From NCBI RefSeq assembly GCF_000003195.3, contig NC_012871.2, forward strand, positions 21,024,658 to 21,088,657: a stretch of 64,000 nucleotides of DNA, read 5' to 3'. The translations under genes were made by a program, and so were the position numbers. A model generated the notes under the pieces. It was not told the DNA's origin. It did no database searches and saw nothing but the letters and a program-made list of their open reading frames with translations. This stretch comes from Sorghum bicolor. Taxonomy: Eukaryota > Streptophyta > Magnoliopsida > Poales > Poaceae. Positions 23,708 to 35,009 of this stretch are shown here, piece by piece. Within the stretch, counting starts at the first letter, position 1; each line of letters begins with the position of its first letter.

Positions 23708-23969
23708 TATTCTTCTTTACAAGCTAGGAGTTGGCTTGACTAATACATAAGAACTTGTCTGAGGTCGTCTGCTAAACAAAGACATGCCACTGAGCTTTTC
23801 TAATCTTGTCATACATTTTTGTTGCGTGTAGTCCTTTCTTCAGAAACTTGGTATTCAATTTGAATCTCCAGTTATGGAAGCTTATTGCTAACTGCCTCAT
23901 TGAATATTCCTTGAAGAGGTCATTCAGAAGTTGGGGGAAAATAAATTTTCTCCTCAGCTGACTCTATAA

Positions 23970-25058
23970 GAGCAACTCCAGCAATAGCCCTCAAAATAGG
24001 GCTTCTACTTTTTATTTGATAGTTGCCCCTACTTTTGAGAGCCCTGTTTTCTGGGCTGAACTCCAATAGGAGTCCCTAGAACAAGGCCCTTACTTCTCAA
24101 CTGCTTCTATTTTCTTATGCAATTTGAGCCCTCATGCACTATATGTATTTGAGAACATCACACTATCTAATAGTTTATTTAAACTGCAACTCTAAAGCAG
24201 CATACTTAAAAATATAATTAAAATATGAATATTTAAATTATATTTAAACATAAATTTAGTCTAAATTTGATAGCATTCGATCATAAATCAAAAAGATCTA
24301 GTAGTAGTTCACGGTATCATTATCAAATAGGCATATAGTTCTAAACTAAATATAACATAAATGAATATCAAATTTCTCCTCCGCCACTAGCTTCATGTCC
24401 TACACTGCTACCACCAAAAGCGTTATTGAATGATGTCATCTTTTCAGCTACAATTTGAGCCCTCATTGCTATCACATATGTCTTTTGGGAGGGGTCCAAT
24501 GTGTCGAGTTCACAAAACATAACATTTTGTTCTTGCTCCCATAGCGTCTTCTCTTCATTTGCAATTTTGCGCTCTTCAAGTGATAATCTGTGCTCATGCA
24601 GTACCTTGCTCTCCAACCACCTGTCATCTCTAACTTCCTCACGGTCGTCGTTCGGAGCCACGCGGCAAGGACGATTTAGCGAGGAAGAAGATGGGATGGG
24701 GTGAACGGACTCCAATCTGGGCATCGCGACTTCTGATAAAGGGGGAACTCGCGCGCATGGAAGTCGAGTGGGAGGGTGCTGCACGCTAGCGGGCTCGCGC
24801 GGGAAAAAGTTTTCGCGGTGCGCGCTGGATCGAGAGGGAGGGGAAGAGGGCGCGAGACCGAGCACGCCAGGAAACCGACACCAAGTGTGATTTGAGGGCC
24901 TAGACTAGAGCCACTAGGACTGAGGGCCAAAGGAAAGATATGATGGCTCACTTAAATATGAGGACTCTAGTAGGGACCCTGTTTGAGTAAGTTCTTTTTT
25001 TACTTTAGCCCTCAAAAGTAGGATGAGAGCTTAAATAAAGGCCCTGCTGAAGTTGCTC
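23970..25058. mobile_element. PIF/Harbinger derivative (1089 bp)
   Basis: Inverted ends GAGCAACTCCAGCA / TGAAGTTGCTC and TAA on both sides (23967-23969 and 25059-25061). It keeps part of an ORF1-type gene (24368-24865, minus) but no DDE transposase, so it is non-autonomous. Confidence 0.8.
24368..24865 (-). pseudogene. Fragment of PIF/Harbinger ORF1 (C-terminal coiled region)
   Basis: 165 open codons. The second half, LSLEERKIANEEKTLW then LDTLDPSQKTYVIAMRAQI, resembles the charged C-terminal region of plant Myb/SANT-type Harbinger ORF1 proteins (annotated in plants as NAM-associated C-terminal domain). The first half is Pro/Ser/Arg-rich and looks like read-through of noncoding DNA; the Myb-like DNA-binding part is missing. 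Inside the TAA-flanked element, which supports the assignment. Confidence 0.55.
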
Positions 25059-25558
25059 TAAGGAAGACTTTCCCCCTTAAGCACCATCTTCCAATAGAGA
25101 TTGTGATGTCTAGTTCGTCCCTAACTGGAACCTGATGGCATTCTGAAACTTACCTAACGCATAGGCTGCATGGACTCCCCTTTGGCTCAGTCCCTTAACG
25201 GCGGTGTTGTCTGGGTTGCCAATTGCATAAGATGCAGAATTACTCTCTCCGTGTTTGGTCCAAATCATATCACTCTTCATAAAACCTCGGTTAACCAATT
25301 GGACAATGATCTGTTCCGAGTCAGTAAATACAATAATGTTTTTACAGCTGATGTACGGACAATATGTGTGCTTTGTCTTCTCTCTTCACATAAACCTCTT
25401 TGCGATACTAATATATAAATCTATCAACCTCCAACCGATATGTTGAATGAAGTTTTGATAAAATTGTACATCCATGACCTTTACATCATAACTGCAAAAA
25501 AGAATCCACCCGTGATGATTAATCAGTTCAAATCCAAAATTAACATTAATTAGTTTAA

Positions 25559-26197
25559 GAACTAGTTTGGTAGAGCTCTCCTTGCTCATACTTGATTTCA
25601 CTTCTTGATTCTCAAATCGAGTGATTTGGGTGTGGGAGCATGGTGGAGACTGGAGAGTAGGTGAGAATCTGTTCTGAATTGATTCTAGTGGTGATTTAGG
25701 CCTTGTTTAGATGCAACTTTTTTTGGATTTTGATACTGTAGCACTTTCGTTTGTATTTGACAAACATTGTCCAATTATGGACTAACTAGGCTTAAAATAT
25801 TCGTCTCGCAATTTACAGGTAAACTGTGTAATTAGTTAATTTTTTATCTATATTTAATGCTCTATGCATGTGCCGTAAATTCGAGGACTAACTAGGCTTA
25901 AAAGATTCGCCTCGCAATTTACAGGTAAACTGTGTAATTAGTTAATTTTTTATCTATATTTAATGCTCTATGCATGTGCCGTAAATTCGATGTGATGGAG
26001 AATCTTGTAAACTTTTATATTTTTGAGTGCATCTAAACAAGACCTTAATGAGGAGCATTCATGGGGAGTGTTGGAGAGTGTTTTTTTTTATAAATGGAGA
26101 AGTGATTCTTCTAAGCTCTCCACCAAAATCCAGTTGCATTTTAAGCATTTGGTAGGGATCCGAAGAAGCTGGGAGCAGAGCATAGCCAAACTGGCCC
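25559..26197. mobile_element. PIF/Tourist-type element containing another MITE
   Basis: Inverted ends GAACTAGTTTGGTAGAGCTC and GAGCATAGCCAAACTGGCCC, TAA on both sides. Removing the inner MITE (25699-26044) leaves about 290 bp. Confidence 0.65.
25699..26044. mobile_element. Tourist-like MITE with an internal tandem duplication
   Basis: Starts GGCCTTGTTTAGATGC and ends GCATCTAAACAAGACC, TTA on both sides (25696-25698 and 26045-26047). About 106 bp in the middle, from GACTAACTAGGCTTAAAA to GTGCCGTAAATTCGA, is present twice in tandem, making it 346 bp against about 240 for its relatives. Confidence 0.85.
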
Positions 26198-26739
26198 TAA
26201 ATTATTAAAATGATTGAAATAAGAAACATATTTCTTAGAAAAAAATATTCGCCCAATTGTCTCAAATAATATTCTATTTGAATAGATATTACAATCACTA
26301 ACACATAATTTTAATAAAGAAACTTCATTCATCATCTAGATATAACCTATTCCCAATTCATGTATGGTAGTCCTAGGATCCATAAATTATGAAATTGATG
26401 ATATATAATTGAAGCAACATGTGAAGCTACCTAATACAATAGTTTTTGGACACAAACCACAGCTAATACGATGTTAAAATACCCAATCACCATGCATTCT
26501 CTTTCCATACTAACTATGAAAACCTAGATCTAATTAGACCATAAATTGTGGAGGATTCAAAAAAAGACATAGGTTAGACATGAACTACCCTTCCTGAGCA
26601 ACCTCCTTGAAAGAAATGAAGATCAATCCCCTCCCCCTTATATTTTGCAATTTTTTACCTCCAAGGACACCAACATGAGAGGTGGTTTGGTCCGAACAGT
26701 GCTGCTTAGAGAAGAATAATGTATTTATGTAATATTTAT
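26198..26739. other. AT-rich intergenic sequence
   Basis: No gene or repeat end recognised. Confidence 0.5.
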
Positions 26740-27093
26740 ACTAGCGACAACTTAAAAAACGGCCCTGTGTAAAACCACGACAGCTTAAGAAAACGGCCGA
26801 CTGTGGTTTTCTTAAGTTGTCGCTAGTACAAATACCTATATTTGTGCTGGTGGTTCTCTTAGCTGGTCGCCCATGTTTATATATATTTATGCTGGTGGTA
26901 GGTTAAGTGAACCGCCAGTACAAATAGATATGTCTATACTGGCAGTGTCCTTATACAAATCGCTAGTGAAAATATGTCTACATTGATAGTTTATAGCCAT
27001 GAGTCTACACTTTGATTTATACTGGCTCCAGGTCTTTATAATCTGTCAGTGAAAGAAGTCCATGATGTCAACAAAACAGTTTCTGTGTTAGTG
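26740..27093. mobile_element. CACTA terminus (right end only)
   Basis: Ends GTTTCTGTGTTAGTG at 27093 with short inverted subterminal words (CTAGCGACAAC, TGGTGGTTC / ACCGCCAGTAC) upstream. The matching CACTA start is not seen, so the left limit is approximate. Confidence 0.45.
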
Positions 27094-27457
27094 CAAGTAG
27101 CCTTGTTGATTTCTAGTGTATGGAGAAATTTGTACCATAGATGGTCCGGCCAGATGCGGACGGTCTGTGGGTCATTTCTCGGGAGAGTGTAGAAGCAAGT
27201 CTGTTTTTGTGTTGCACGGAAACATTGTACTGCAAATAGTTTGTGCCTTGAGGTCGGACAGTCCACAGGTCTTCCTTCGGACGGGTATACATGTCTATGG
27301 TTTCTAGCGAGTTTAGAAAAAGTTGTGTGTTTTGTATACGCTATCAGGGTGAACCGAGGACGGTCTGTGCCTCACAATCCCCATCCACCCACTCAAAATT
27401 GGAACTCCACTCTTATATCTAACAAGTGATGCATTTGGAACTTTGTGCAGTGGAGAG
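27094..27457. other. Intergenic, unassigned repeat-like sequence
   Basis: Contains repeated GGACGGTCTGTG words (27157, 27360) that look like a transposon or LTR fragment but have no clear ends. Confidence 0.35.
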
Positions 27458-27728
27458 CAGTGGCGGAGTCAGAAATTATATATAGGTGAATAACCAAAAA
27501 GTTCAATTTGTCAAAATTAAGCACAATTGGTGATCGCCTAGCTTAATTCATCGATTTGACACAGGCGCTCGCATTTTTTATATGTATTTTAGGATCAAAT
27601 GTGTTATTCTTTTAGTGGTAGATGATAAACGATTAACAACAAGATGTTTGAGATGATTTTGTAAATCATAATATCTGCATCTCAGTTTTTCTAAGGTGCT
27701 TCATAGTATTATCTAGTTATATTTTGGA

Positions 27729-27987
27729 CTTCCTCCATCCGAAATTATAAATTATTCTAAAAATCTTGGAGAGTCAAAGTATCTCAAGTTTGACCAAAAT
27801 TATAAAAAGAATTGTAGAGAATTATGTCACCGAATAGATATACTGCGAAAATATAATTAATGAGGAACCTCATGGTACTTATTTAGTATCATAAATATTA
27901 TTATTTTATCATATAAATTTGGTCAAATTTAGAATACTTTGAATCATCAAAATTATTGGAATGACTTATAGTTTAGAATGAAGGGAG
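27729..27987. mobile_element. Stowaway-like MITE
   Basis: Ends CTTCCTCCATCCGAAATTATA and ATGAAGGGAG followed by TA; internal GTTTGACCAAAAT / TTTGGTCAAATTT inverted blocks. Confidence 0.65.
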
Positions 27988-28021
27988 TACGATTTTATTA
28001 TCTAGAGTATATTAATAAGTA

Positions 28022-28253
28022 CTCCCTCCGTCCCTTTTTAATTGTCGCTTGCGCTCCCAAAAAACAACTGCCCGTAATTATATATTAAAAAATATTAATG
28101 TTTATAATACATAATTAGTATCATTAGAAAGATCTTTGAATCTAGTTTTTTAACAAATTTATTTGGAGATACAAATGTTGCACGTATTTTTTATAAATTG
28201 AGTCAAACTTGTGACGTGTACACCAACAGCTACAATTAAAAAGGGACAGAGAG
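28022..28253. mobile_element. Stowaway-like MITE
   Basis: Starts CTCCCTCCGTCCCTTTTTAA after TA and ends TTAAAAAGGGACAGAGAG. Confidence 0.75.
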
Positions 28254-28714
28254 ATTATATATGACAAAATTGTTATATTTCTCTCTTAATATAAATAAAA
28301 ATTATAAATTTATACTAGTAATTTTTTTTGTTGACACATGTTAGGGGGTGGGGGTGAGGGCATGGCCCCTGCCTGCCCCTCTTGGCTCGGCCATTGGTGG
28401 AGATTGCGGGGGCAGAAGATGTACCTTTTTCTTCATTGCACTTTTGCGAGCATTTTGGTTTCTAGCAAATCCCTCTCTGTGCACTTTCTTACTGCCACTG
28501 GAACAAGATGGGGTACATAAAATTCTAGCAACCATGCATTATTTCCCACCAAAGCACAGATGAACAGCTCTAAGTAATTCTCACCACCTTGTGGTATATT
28601 TAGAAGGTTACCATCTTGCAGATCCGCAACTCTGCATACTATTACTCTAACCCAAAATGCAGATAAGGAGCAGGCACAAAGCAATCTGGACCAACAAAGT
28701 CCCACCCTCTACAC

Positions 28715-30055
28715 CAGTGGCGGAGCTTGAGCAACATCCTAAGGGGGCCATCAATAGATTAGGGGGGCTACTAATCATGCATGAACTAAATTAGTTATGA
28801 ATTACTGTATACTAGTAAATATGCCCGTGCGTTGCAACAGAAAAAAATTAAATGACCATAGAAAATGATCACATAATATTACATATCTATTTATATTTAT
28901 CATTTTTATAAAATTTAAAGTCCGTAATTTATTTTATTGATAACCATGACATCTATGGTATTAGATAGTTAATATTTACAATAATATATAGCTTGGAGAC
29001 ATATTTATTTATTAATAATAATAATAGAAATTAGTCAAACCTTATCTTACTCTAATATTACCTCTTAATATACCTTAGTATTATATGAAAACATGAGAAG
29101 TTTGTTGGTAGTTTTTTATTTAGATTAGGATTCCTATGAAATATGATATATCAGTTAAATGTATATAGATTATGAATACATGGGCTTATGAAGTGTTCAT
29201 ATGACATAACAATACATCGTGCAAAGGTAGTGTAAGCATCCTCAAGCATAAATTTAGATAAATTAGTAAATTAGTGAGATATGCAGAAATGATGCTAAAA
29301 CTTTTACCACAAATTAAGCATCACATTAAATAGACTACCATAAATTTTTCATAATAATTGGAGCAAGATAACTATAATTTCAATTTTACACTAAAAAGCA
29401 TAGACAAGCATCTTTAGCAAAAAATAAATATACTAAAATTTGTGATATTTTTTGTTTAGTGCATGGATCTACATATATGGAGCTGAACAAAATTTGTTTT
29501 GTAATTTTTAAATTTTTCTTTGATTTACTACGCATTTATCAATTTTCAGCCAATCAATTTTACACTAAAAAACATAGGCACGCATCTCCAGCAAAAAAAT
29601 ATAATTAATTTGTGATATTTTTGTTTACTGCATGGATCTACGTATGTGGAGCTGAACCAAATTTATTTGTAATGTTTCGTTTTTTTATGAATTACTATGT
29701 ATTTATCAATTTTCAGCCGATTTAAATAATAAAAGAAAAATAAACTAATAGGATAAACATTTTGCATCTAAGCCCTTATAATTTTTTTATTCTCAATGTG
29801 CTGTAATGTATAAAGATAATTTTGCATTGGGAACTTTAAAAAAACTTTTATTCTTTTTTTCCTCTGCCAGCGTCGAAGCCAACGATTCCGATGAAGATTC
29901 GTACGGACGCGTGGGCAGACTCGGTACCGACGGCAGAAAATTTTAGGCAGACTGAAATTTTCACAATTTAGTAGTAGAAAATAGATTCATTAAGAAAATC
30001 TAAGAACCTAGGGGCGGCCACAGTCCAGGATGGTCTTACCTATCCTCTGCCCCTG
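28715..30055. mobile_element. Non-autonomous hAT element (1341 bp) carrying a Helitron
   Basis: Ends CAGTGGCGGAGC / CTCTGCCCCTG, flanked by a perfect 8-bp duplication CTCTACAC (28707-28714 and 30056-30063). Left and right arms keep hAT-type sequence; most of the middle is AT-rich Helitron sequence. No transposase. Confidence 0.88.
28812..29870 (-). mobile_element. Helitron fragment inside the hAT
   Basis: Minus strand 3' end: GTTGCAACGCACGGGC (imperfect hairpin), ATATTTA, then CTAG at 28812-28815 followed by T, a common grass Helitron terminus. The 5' end is not located, so 29870 is only an estimate. Inside, two stretches repeat the CAATTTTACACTAAAAA-CATAG block (29380 and 29555). No Rep/helicase ORF. 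Confidence 0.45.
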
Positions 30056-30969
30056 CTCTACACCAATGTACATCTTCTTCGAATGCAGGTTCATCACAAT
30101 AGATAATAGATGAGCCACGCCAAGGTGCACCCTTAACCAGTGCAGGATTAGCACAACAATAAACACCTACAATGTTGATGGCGACCCCCTCCCATGAGCT
30201 CGCTGCTACACTACACAGATGCTTCACTGAAGCCTGACAGCAGCAACTCCATAAGAAACGCAGGGATAGGAGTCTTCATTGTACATCCACTGCACAGGCA
30301 ACATCAAACTTGGATCTTTTACTCTTACTCAAAGCACAACTTCCCAAAGCGGAATTAGTGTTAATGGCGGAAGCAACAGCACTCACACTCGCTGCCTTGC
30401 TGACAGAGCAATTGAACAAGAACTCAGTGAACTGCCTCACTGACAACCAGATAATGACGAACTTCTTCAAATCCAAGGACTTGTCCAACCCTTCTCACTG
30501 GAATATCAAAAGCATTACAACACTTTCATCAGGTTCAAGGTCCACAAGATCCCAAGAACAATGAACAGCACGACAAACTCTCTTGCTCATCAAGCTTTCA
30601 GTCCTGATGCGCTGCTCAGCATAGACACCTTGCTCAGTGCCCAACAAATTTGGTACTCTCTTCTGTACTCTGGGAGTCATGTAAAATTCTCTCAATAAAC
30701 TGCTGTCAAATTTAATGCAAGCCAGTTATAGAAACAATCCCCATCACAGTCACTAGCTAGCTTGAGAGAAAATTGATGTGGTATTAAGATAGGAGTAGGT
30801 CGTTTGAATGCACGCTCAGAATGTAGAAAAAACATGGCTGATGGATGACTTTGAATGCGAAAAAAAAATGGAATTGATGTGTCTTTGTATGCATGGCAGC
30901 TAGCTCTCGTCCCTGTATCGCTCGGCGGGGGACTAGTATCATGGGGACTAGTAAGATTCTATTGACCGC

Positions 30970-31465
30970 TTGGCACGTGCTACCCCTACCTTTGTCGTGA
31001 ACTCGAGATTCCGGCCTGTTCGTTTGGCTTCGTTGATTAACAAAAATATTGTTGAATGCCTATTCTTTGACTGTAACTTCAGCCAAGTTTGCTGGAATCT
31101 ACTAAGCATTAACTGGGACACTTCCCTTCAACCTTTTGATATGCTGATCAAGGCTAGAACAGATTTTGAAAGTCACATCTTGAGAAAAATTTTCATCTCA
31201 GTTTGATGGTCAATCTGGAAAGTCAGAAATGACATTATCTTCGACAATAAGGTACTCTCCTTAGTTGAATGGAAATTGGTCCTAAAAGATGATCTTAGCC
31301 TGGTTTGCATCAAGGCTAAGAGGAAAATTGCAGAACCCTTGAAGATTTGGTGTGAGAATAGGCTATAGTATCTTCATAGTTTTTTATTTTTGGCCGTGAA
31401 GGCCTTGTACTGTCCCGTACATTTTGTATTCTTTTGTCCATAATTCTATATAAAAAAAGAAAACT
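30970..31465 (+). pseudogene. LINE 3' end with zinc-binding reverse-transcriptase tail
   Basis: Translates to VECLFFDCNFSQVCWNLL, then after one stop WSIWKVRNDIIFDNK and CIKAKRKIAEPLKIWCENR, the typical end of plant L1 ORF2 (zinc-binding region in reverse transcriptase). It is followed by a 3' UTR with GGCCTTGTACTGTCCCGTAC and an A-rich end near 31455. 5'-truncated. Confidence 0.65.
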
Positions 31466-32141
31466 ATAAGTAGAGAACTTCCCTGCCGTTTGCGTCAAAA
31501 AAATATTGCTTAATGATTGGCAGATTCAACAAATAATCTCAAATAAACAAGCTAAATACCTTGGCTCAACAAATGATACTACTGCAGTAGTACATGAAAT
31601 AGGAAGTCACGCGCGAGCAGGCACGGTCCAATGACCAAGGGTTTGGTGGTCATAGGATACTACTGCAGTAGTCATAGGTTTGGTGGTAAGTATTGAATGA
31701 TGTTTTTCTCTTAAAATATATTAGAATCAACATAAAGATCAGCTGTAAAAACGATCAAAATTTGTTGCAGCACCTAACCTCCCATCAGCATTCGAGCTCA
31801 GCTCGACGGACACAAATGTCGCACAAAGGCTTTATTTGTCCGAAAACCAAATAAATAAATAAATAAATCCGCCGTCTCTCCTCCGCGGAGCAACTGTACC
31901 TAACGTGCTGGTCGATCGACCGACTATGGAGTCTTTGAGGTTTCGTACATGCAAGGAGTCTTCGTCTCTAGAATTTTGACTTGACCTTGCGTCAACATCG
32001 CAACGCATGCATGCATATGCATGGTAATAATGAACGCATGCTCAGCTTTGAACAAGTTAGCTACTAGCTAGCATGCAAGATCTAGATCGGCCGGTACCTT
32101 GCTCGGTTGCTCCCATGTAGACTAGTCCATCCCACATTCAG
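31466..32141. other. Intergenic low-copy-looking region
   Basis: Contains a short AAAT microsatellite (31847-31868), two copies of the palindrome ACTACTGCAGTAGT (near 31580 and 31659) and CATGCATG words. No gene seen. Confidence 0.5.
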
Positions 32142-32252
32142 CCCCCTTTGAAACATAGGAATAGTACAAAATTTTCACAGAAATCAGTTCATAATTTTTT
32201 TTTTAGAAAAACACAGTAAACAGAAAATTTTCTCGTGTTCCAAAGGGCACAA
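32142..32252. mobile_element. Short fold-back MITE
   Basis: CCCCCTTTGAAACATAGGA at left and TCGTGTTCCAAAGGGC at right form imperfect inverted repeats around an AT-rich core. Confidence 0.45.
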
Positions 32253-32331
32253 GCAGCCCGCCGTAGTAGTGTACCCTGCTATTATACATATTTGACCGGT
32301 GAACACTATATCTAACTAATTCACTAAGGTA

Positions 32332-32524
32332 AGTTTTAATGCATAGTTCATGACACAGTTACCAAGACTCTAAACTAGGTGAGCCACATGAGTTTCATAG
32401 GGATGAAACTCCTCTCTCGTCTGATGAAACTCCTTTAATTAATGACCTTGCCAAGTCAGCAATTTTGCTTATATGATACCCTATTTAATATGCATGACAC
32501 TCTCATAAAACATGCATTGAGACT
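32332..32524. mobile_element. MITE-like inverted-repeat element
   Basis: AGTTTTAATGCATAGTTCATGA at left is mirrored by TCATAAAACATGCATTGAGACT at right. No clear target duplication. Confidence 0.45.
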
Positions 32525-32550
32525 AGTCTAATCAAGGCAATTAAATACAT

Positions 32551-32623
32551 TGGTTGGTTTGGTTAATCCCCAACCCAGACGGATTTTATGGGATCGAGGG
32601 GAATTGATGATTAACCGAACAAC
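32551..32623. repeat. Small inverted-repeat element
   Basis: GGTTGGTTTGGTTAATC at left and GATTAACCGAACAACTCC at right, 73 bp, immediately before the next MITE. Confidence 0.35.
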
Positions 32624-32629
32624 TCCTTA

Positions 32630-32875
32630 GAATATCTCCAAGAAACTATAAGATTTAGCCATTGTGTAAAATAAAAAACTCACTCAAAGCATAGAGTTTC
32701 ACAATAGTCTTTGTATAGGATAGCTAGTGAGGACGACATACTATATATAACAAGCGAAAGTTTAGCAATAGCAAAACTTACTATTTTAGCAAACCAGCTG
32801 TTGGACTTTAAGTTTTGCTTTAAAAATATAAAAATAGGCTAGATAATATAGATAACATATCTGTTGGAGTTGCTC
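32630..32875. mobile_element. PIF/Tourist-like MITE (246 bp)
   Basis: Ends GAATATCTCCAAGAAAC / CTGTTGGAGTTGCTC with TTA on both sides (32627-32629 and 32876-32878). Confidence 0.65.
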
Positions 32876-33007
32876 TTAGGATCTTTTTCTTAGGTGCAAA
32901 GCATATATATCTTGTTTGAGTAGTGAAATGTTACAATTATTATTATCGTAGCTAATGAACTATATGTGTGCATATAACCTTTTACTTTTTTTTTTACGTT
33001 GACAATA

Positions 33008-33560
33008 CACTAGTAAAAAAAGAGTGTTTTCAAGAGGCGGACTTTTTATTAACAGAGGTGGGTCAAACGATCTATGTTAATAGGCTATTCGGTTAGACCA
33101 TCTTCGTAAATCAACTAACAAAGATAGACATCGCTTCTATAAATGAACTTAAAAACAAAAATGTTCACTCCATATCACCACAATACATACTCGTGACATG
33201 GAATAGGATACTATCCATTTATATTAACTTTTAGAAATCTTGTATTGAATACTTCACCTCTAAATAGTTTTTAATAAAAAAATATTATCAACTACAAAGT
33301 TTTAAATCTTATTGATATATTTTTTTAGTATAGGCGGTGCGTCCACTTGAGATTGTTTTTGAATCTCAAAATTGAAGAATTTTAAAATTAATATTTGGGA
33401 CTCTAAATATTTTCAAATAAGAAACCTGTCAACTCCAATATTGTAGATTTCATTGACAAATACAACTTTGATGAAGAAAAAATATTATCAACTACAAACT
33501 TTGTTTTTGATAAATATCTTCAGTTGTTTTTCCTTTTTGAAAATTCGTGGCACGGAATCT
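33008..33560. mobile_element. CACTA left end, other end not found
   Basis: Starts CACTAGTAAAAAAAGAGTG, then GAGGCGGAC / AGAGGTGGGTC-type words, and near 33285-33530 the ATTATCAACTACAAA-TTT block also seen in other CACTA interiors here. No matching TAGTG end. Confidence 0.4.
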
Positions 33561-33937
33561 ATATAGGCCGTGCTAGATGGTGATATATAGCCACATAGGG
33601 TCAGATACCGTTCGTTTCATACGAACTGGTTTAGTCATTCTATCAGCTAGTCAAATCAAAACAGAATATCAGGGGAAAAAAAGGTGATGAGGACAGAATA
33701 AGAATTACTGGCTAGCACGGCAGCAATTAAAATAATTTTTTTAGAAGAATATCTTTATTTCTCCCTAAGTCCCCTCCACACGTAACACCTATATGTCCAA
33801 CACAATGAAAGATTGATGTATCCCTGCGGGAGGTCAATATGCATATAGTGGGAAAACTTTCTTGTTCTTATTTTTAGCATCGAAAATTTTCTTGTTCTAG
33901 TGTCTCAGCCTACTTCTAGAAATATCACATGGCAGAT
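33561..33937. other. Intergenic, nothing recognised
   Basis: No ORF or repeat end supported. Confidence 0.5.
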
Positions 33938-34419
33938 CACTACTAAAAACGTGAAATTTCCCGACCATGCAATTGCTGTAAGTAAAATTAAAAATACTGT
34001 CAGGGAAATTAAAATCCAATTTTCTTGCCCGTGCACCATCAGGGATAACTGCCAGGGATAGAGCAAAATGGAAATAGAAAATTGTCTGATGGTTAACCAT
34101 CAGGAAGTTGGTTTTTATTTTCCTGTCAGTGCGATAAAAAAAGTTTGTTATCCTACGTCAGGGAAATAGGAAAAAGTTTGTTTATCCTGCTAGGGAAATA
34201 GAAAAAGTTTGTGGAAACCAACTGTCCAACATGGAAATTATTTATCCTGACGGTAGGAAAATGTATTTTCCCTGTCGGTGTCCATGTTTCCTATAGACTT
34301 GTTACCAGTCGAGAAAATATTTTCCCAATCAGGGTTAAACCACCAAGAAAATAGCTTGGCATCAGATGCATCGTGACTTTACACCCGCATGCCACGAAAG
34401 AATGATAGTTTCTGTAGTG
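33938..34419. mobile_element. Small CACTA element (482 bp)
   Basis: Starts CACTACTAAAAAC and ends GTTTCTGTAGTG, flanked by GAT on both sides (33935-33937 and 34420-34422). CAGGGAAAT-type subterminal words occur at both ends. No coding capacity. Confidence 0.88.
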
Positions 34420-34469
34420 GATAAAATAGCTTGGCATCTGTATTTCAAATTTACTAATATATAGGATTA

Positions 34470-34745
34470 CACTACTACAGTCAGATACAGCAGGGGCGGC
34501 TAAATAAGCTCGGTAAGGACGGCTGGCCCAGCCGCCCTTATGTAAGGGCGGTTCAACACCAGCCGCCCTTACAGTGACCCACTGTAAGGGCGGTTGGAAA
34601 CAACAACCGCCCTTACTAGTGACCACTGTAAGAGCGTTTGGTGCTTCCAGCCGCCCTTATAGTGAGCATTAGTAAGGGCGGCTTGTGTCTCAGCCGTCTC
34701 TATTGTCTGCATTTGTAAGGGCGGCTCAATCTAGAACCGCCCCTA
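34470..34745. repeat. Subterminal repeat array of the large CACTA
   Basis: About ten copies of AAGGGCGGYT or its complement, mostly in head-to-head pairs separated by a few bases, so that paired copies could form hairpins. In En/Spm these repeats are the binding sites of the TnpA-type protein. Confidence 0.85.
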
Positions 34746-35009
34746 TAGTTATTTTTTTTTAAAAAAATTACAATAATCGAGTTGACAGCACAGCACCACA
34801 TACATATATATACATATATAATTAGATTCTCAACATCACAGATTCACAACATAAATATCCATACATATACACAACATCACATTTATAGTCCAACACATTT
34901 CAAGTCCAAAATGTTTCCAAGTCCATTACAAATCCATCCAAAAGGGTCCAAAATTTTTCAAATACTAATACAAATCGATCACAGTCCATTCCAACAAGTT
35001 CACATGTAA
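34746..35009 (-). other. 3' untranslated region of the CACTA gene
   Basis: AT-rich, without ORF support, between the stop codon at 35010 and the subterminal repeats. Confidence 0.45.

Larger units (their letters stand above)
22763..25480 (-). pseudogene. Decayed CACTA-type transposase (Ptta/En/Spm) coding remnant
   Basis: Read on the minus strand, pieces match the plant transposase (Ptta/En/Spm) protein type: near 23900-23780 AISYGNWRFKLNTKFLKKGL followed by AQWHVF, and near 23010-22890 LVMGGYKLQIPK, MKAQEEATKA and FDGLEERSSNYLRAR. Near 25300-25150 GFMKSDMIWTKHGES recalls the N-terminal part of CACTA TNP2 proteins. The frame is lost between pieces, and two elements (23028-23707 and 23970-25058) interrupt it. 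It is an old, dead CACTA body; its ends were not found. Confidence 0.5.
27458..28396. mobile_element. Non-autonomous hAT element (939 bp)
   Basis: Ends CAGTGGCGGAGTCAG / CTTGGCTCGGCCATTG, flanked by GTGGAGAG (27450-27457) and GTGGAGAT (28397-28404), an 8-bp duplication with one mismatch. Two Stowaway MITEs sit inside. No transposase. Confidence 0.8.
28405..30600 (+). pseudogene. LINE ORF2 C-terminal remnant with RNase H-like domain, split by a hAT
   Basis: On the plus strand after 30190 the translation reads HYTDASLKPD, then RNAGIGVFIVHPL, AEATALTLAALL, LTDNQ and NPSHWNIK. This is the order of the RNase H-like domain of plant L1 LINEs, with the catalytic D, E and D in TDAS, AEA and LTDN. A frame change lies between the first two and the last three motifs. 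The part before the hAT (28405-28714) reads a zinc-knuckle-like and linker stretch ending SRHKAIWTNK. Dead. Confidence 0.55.
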
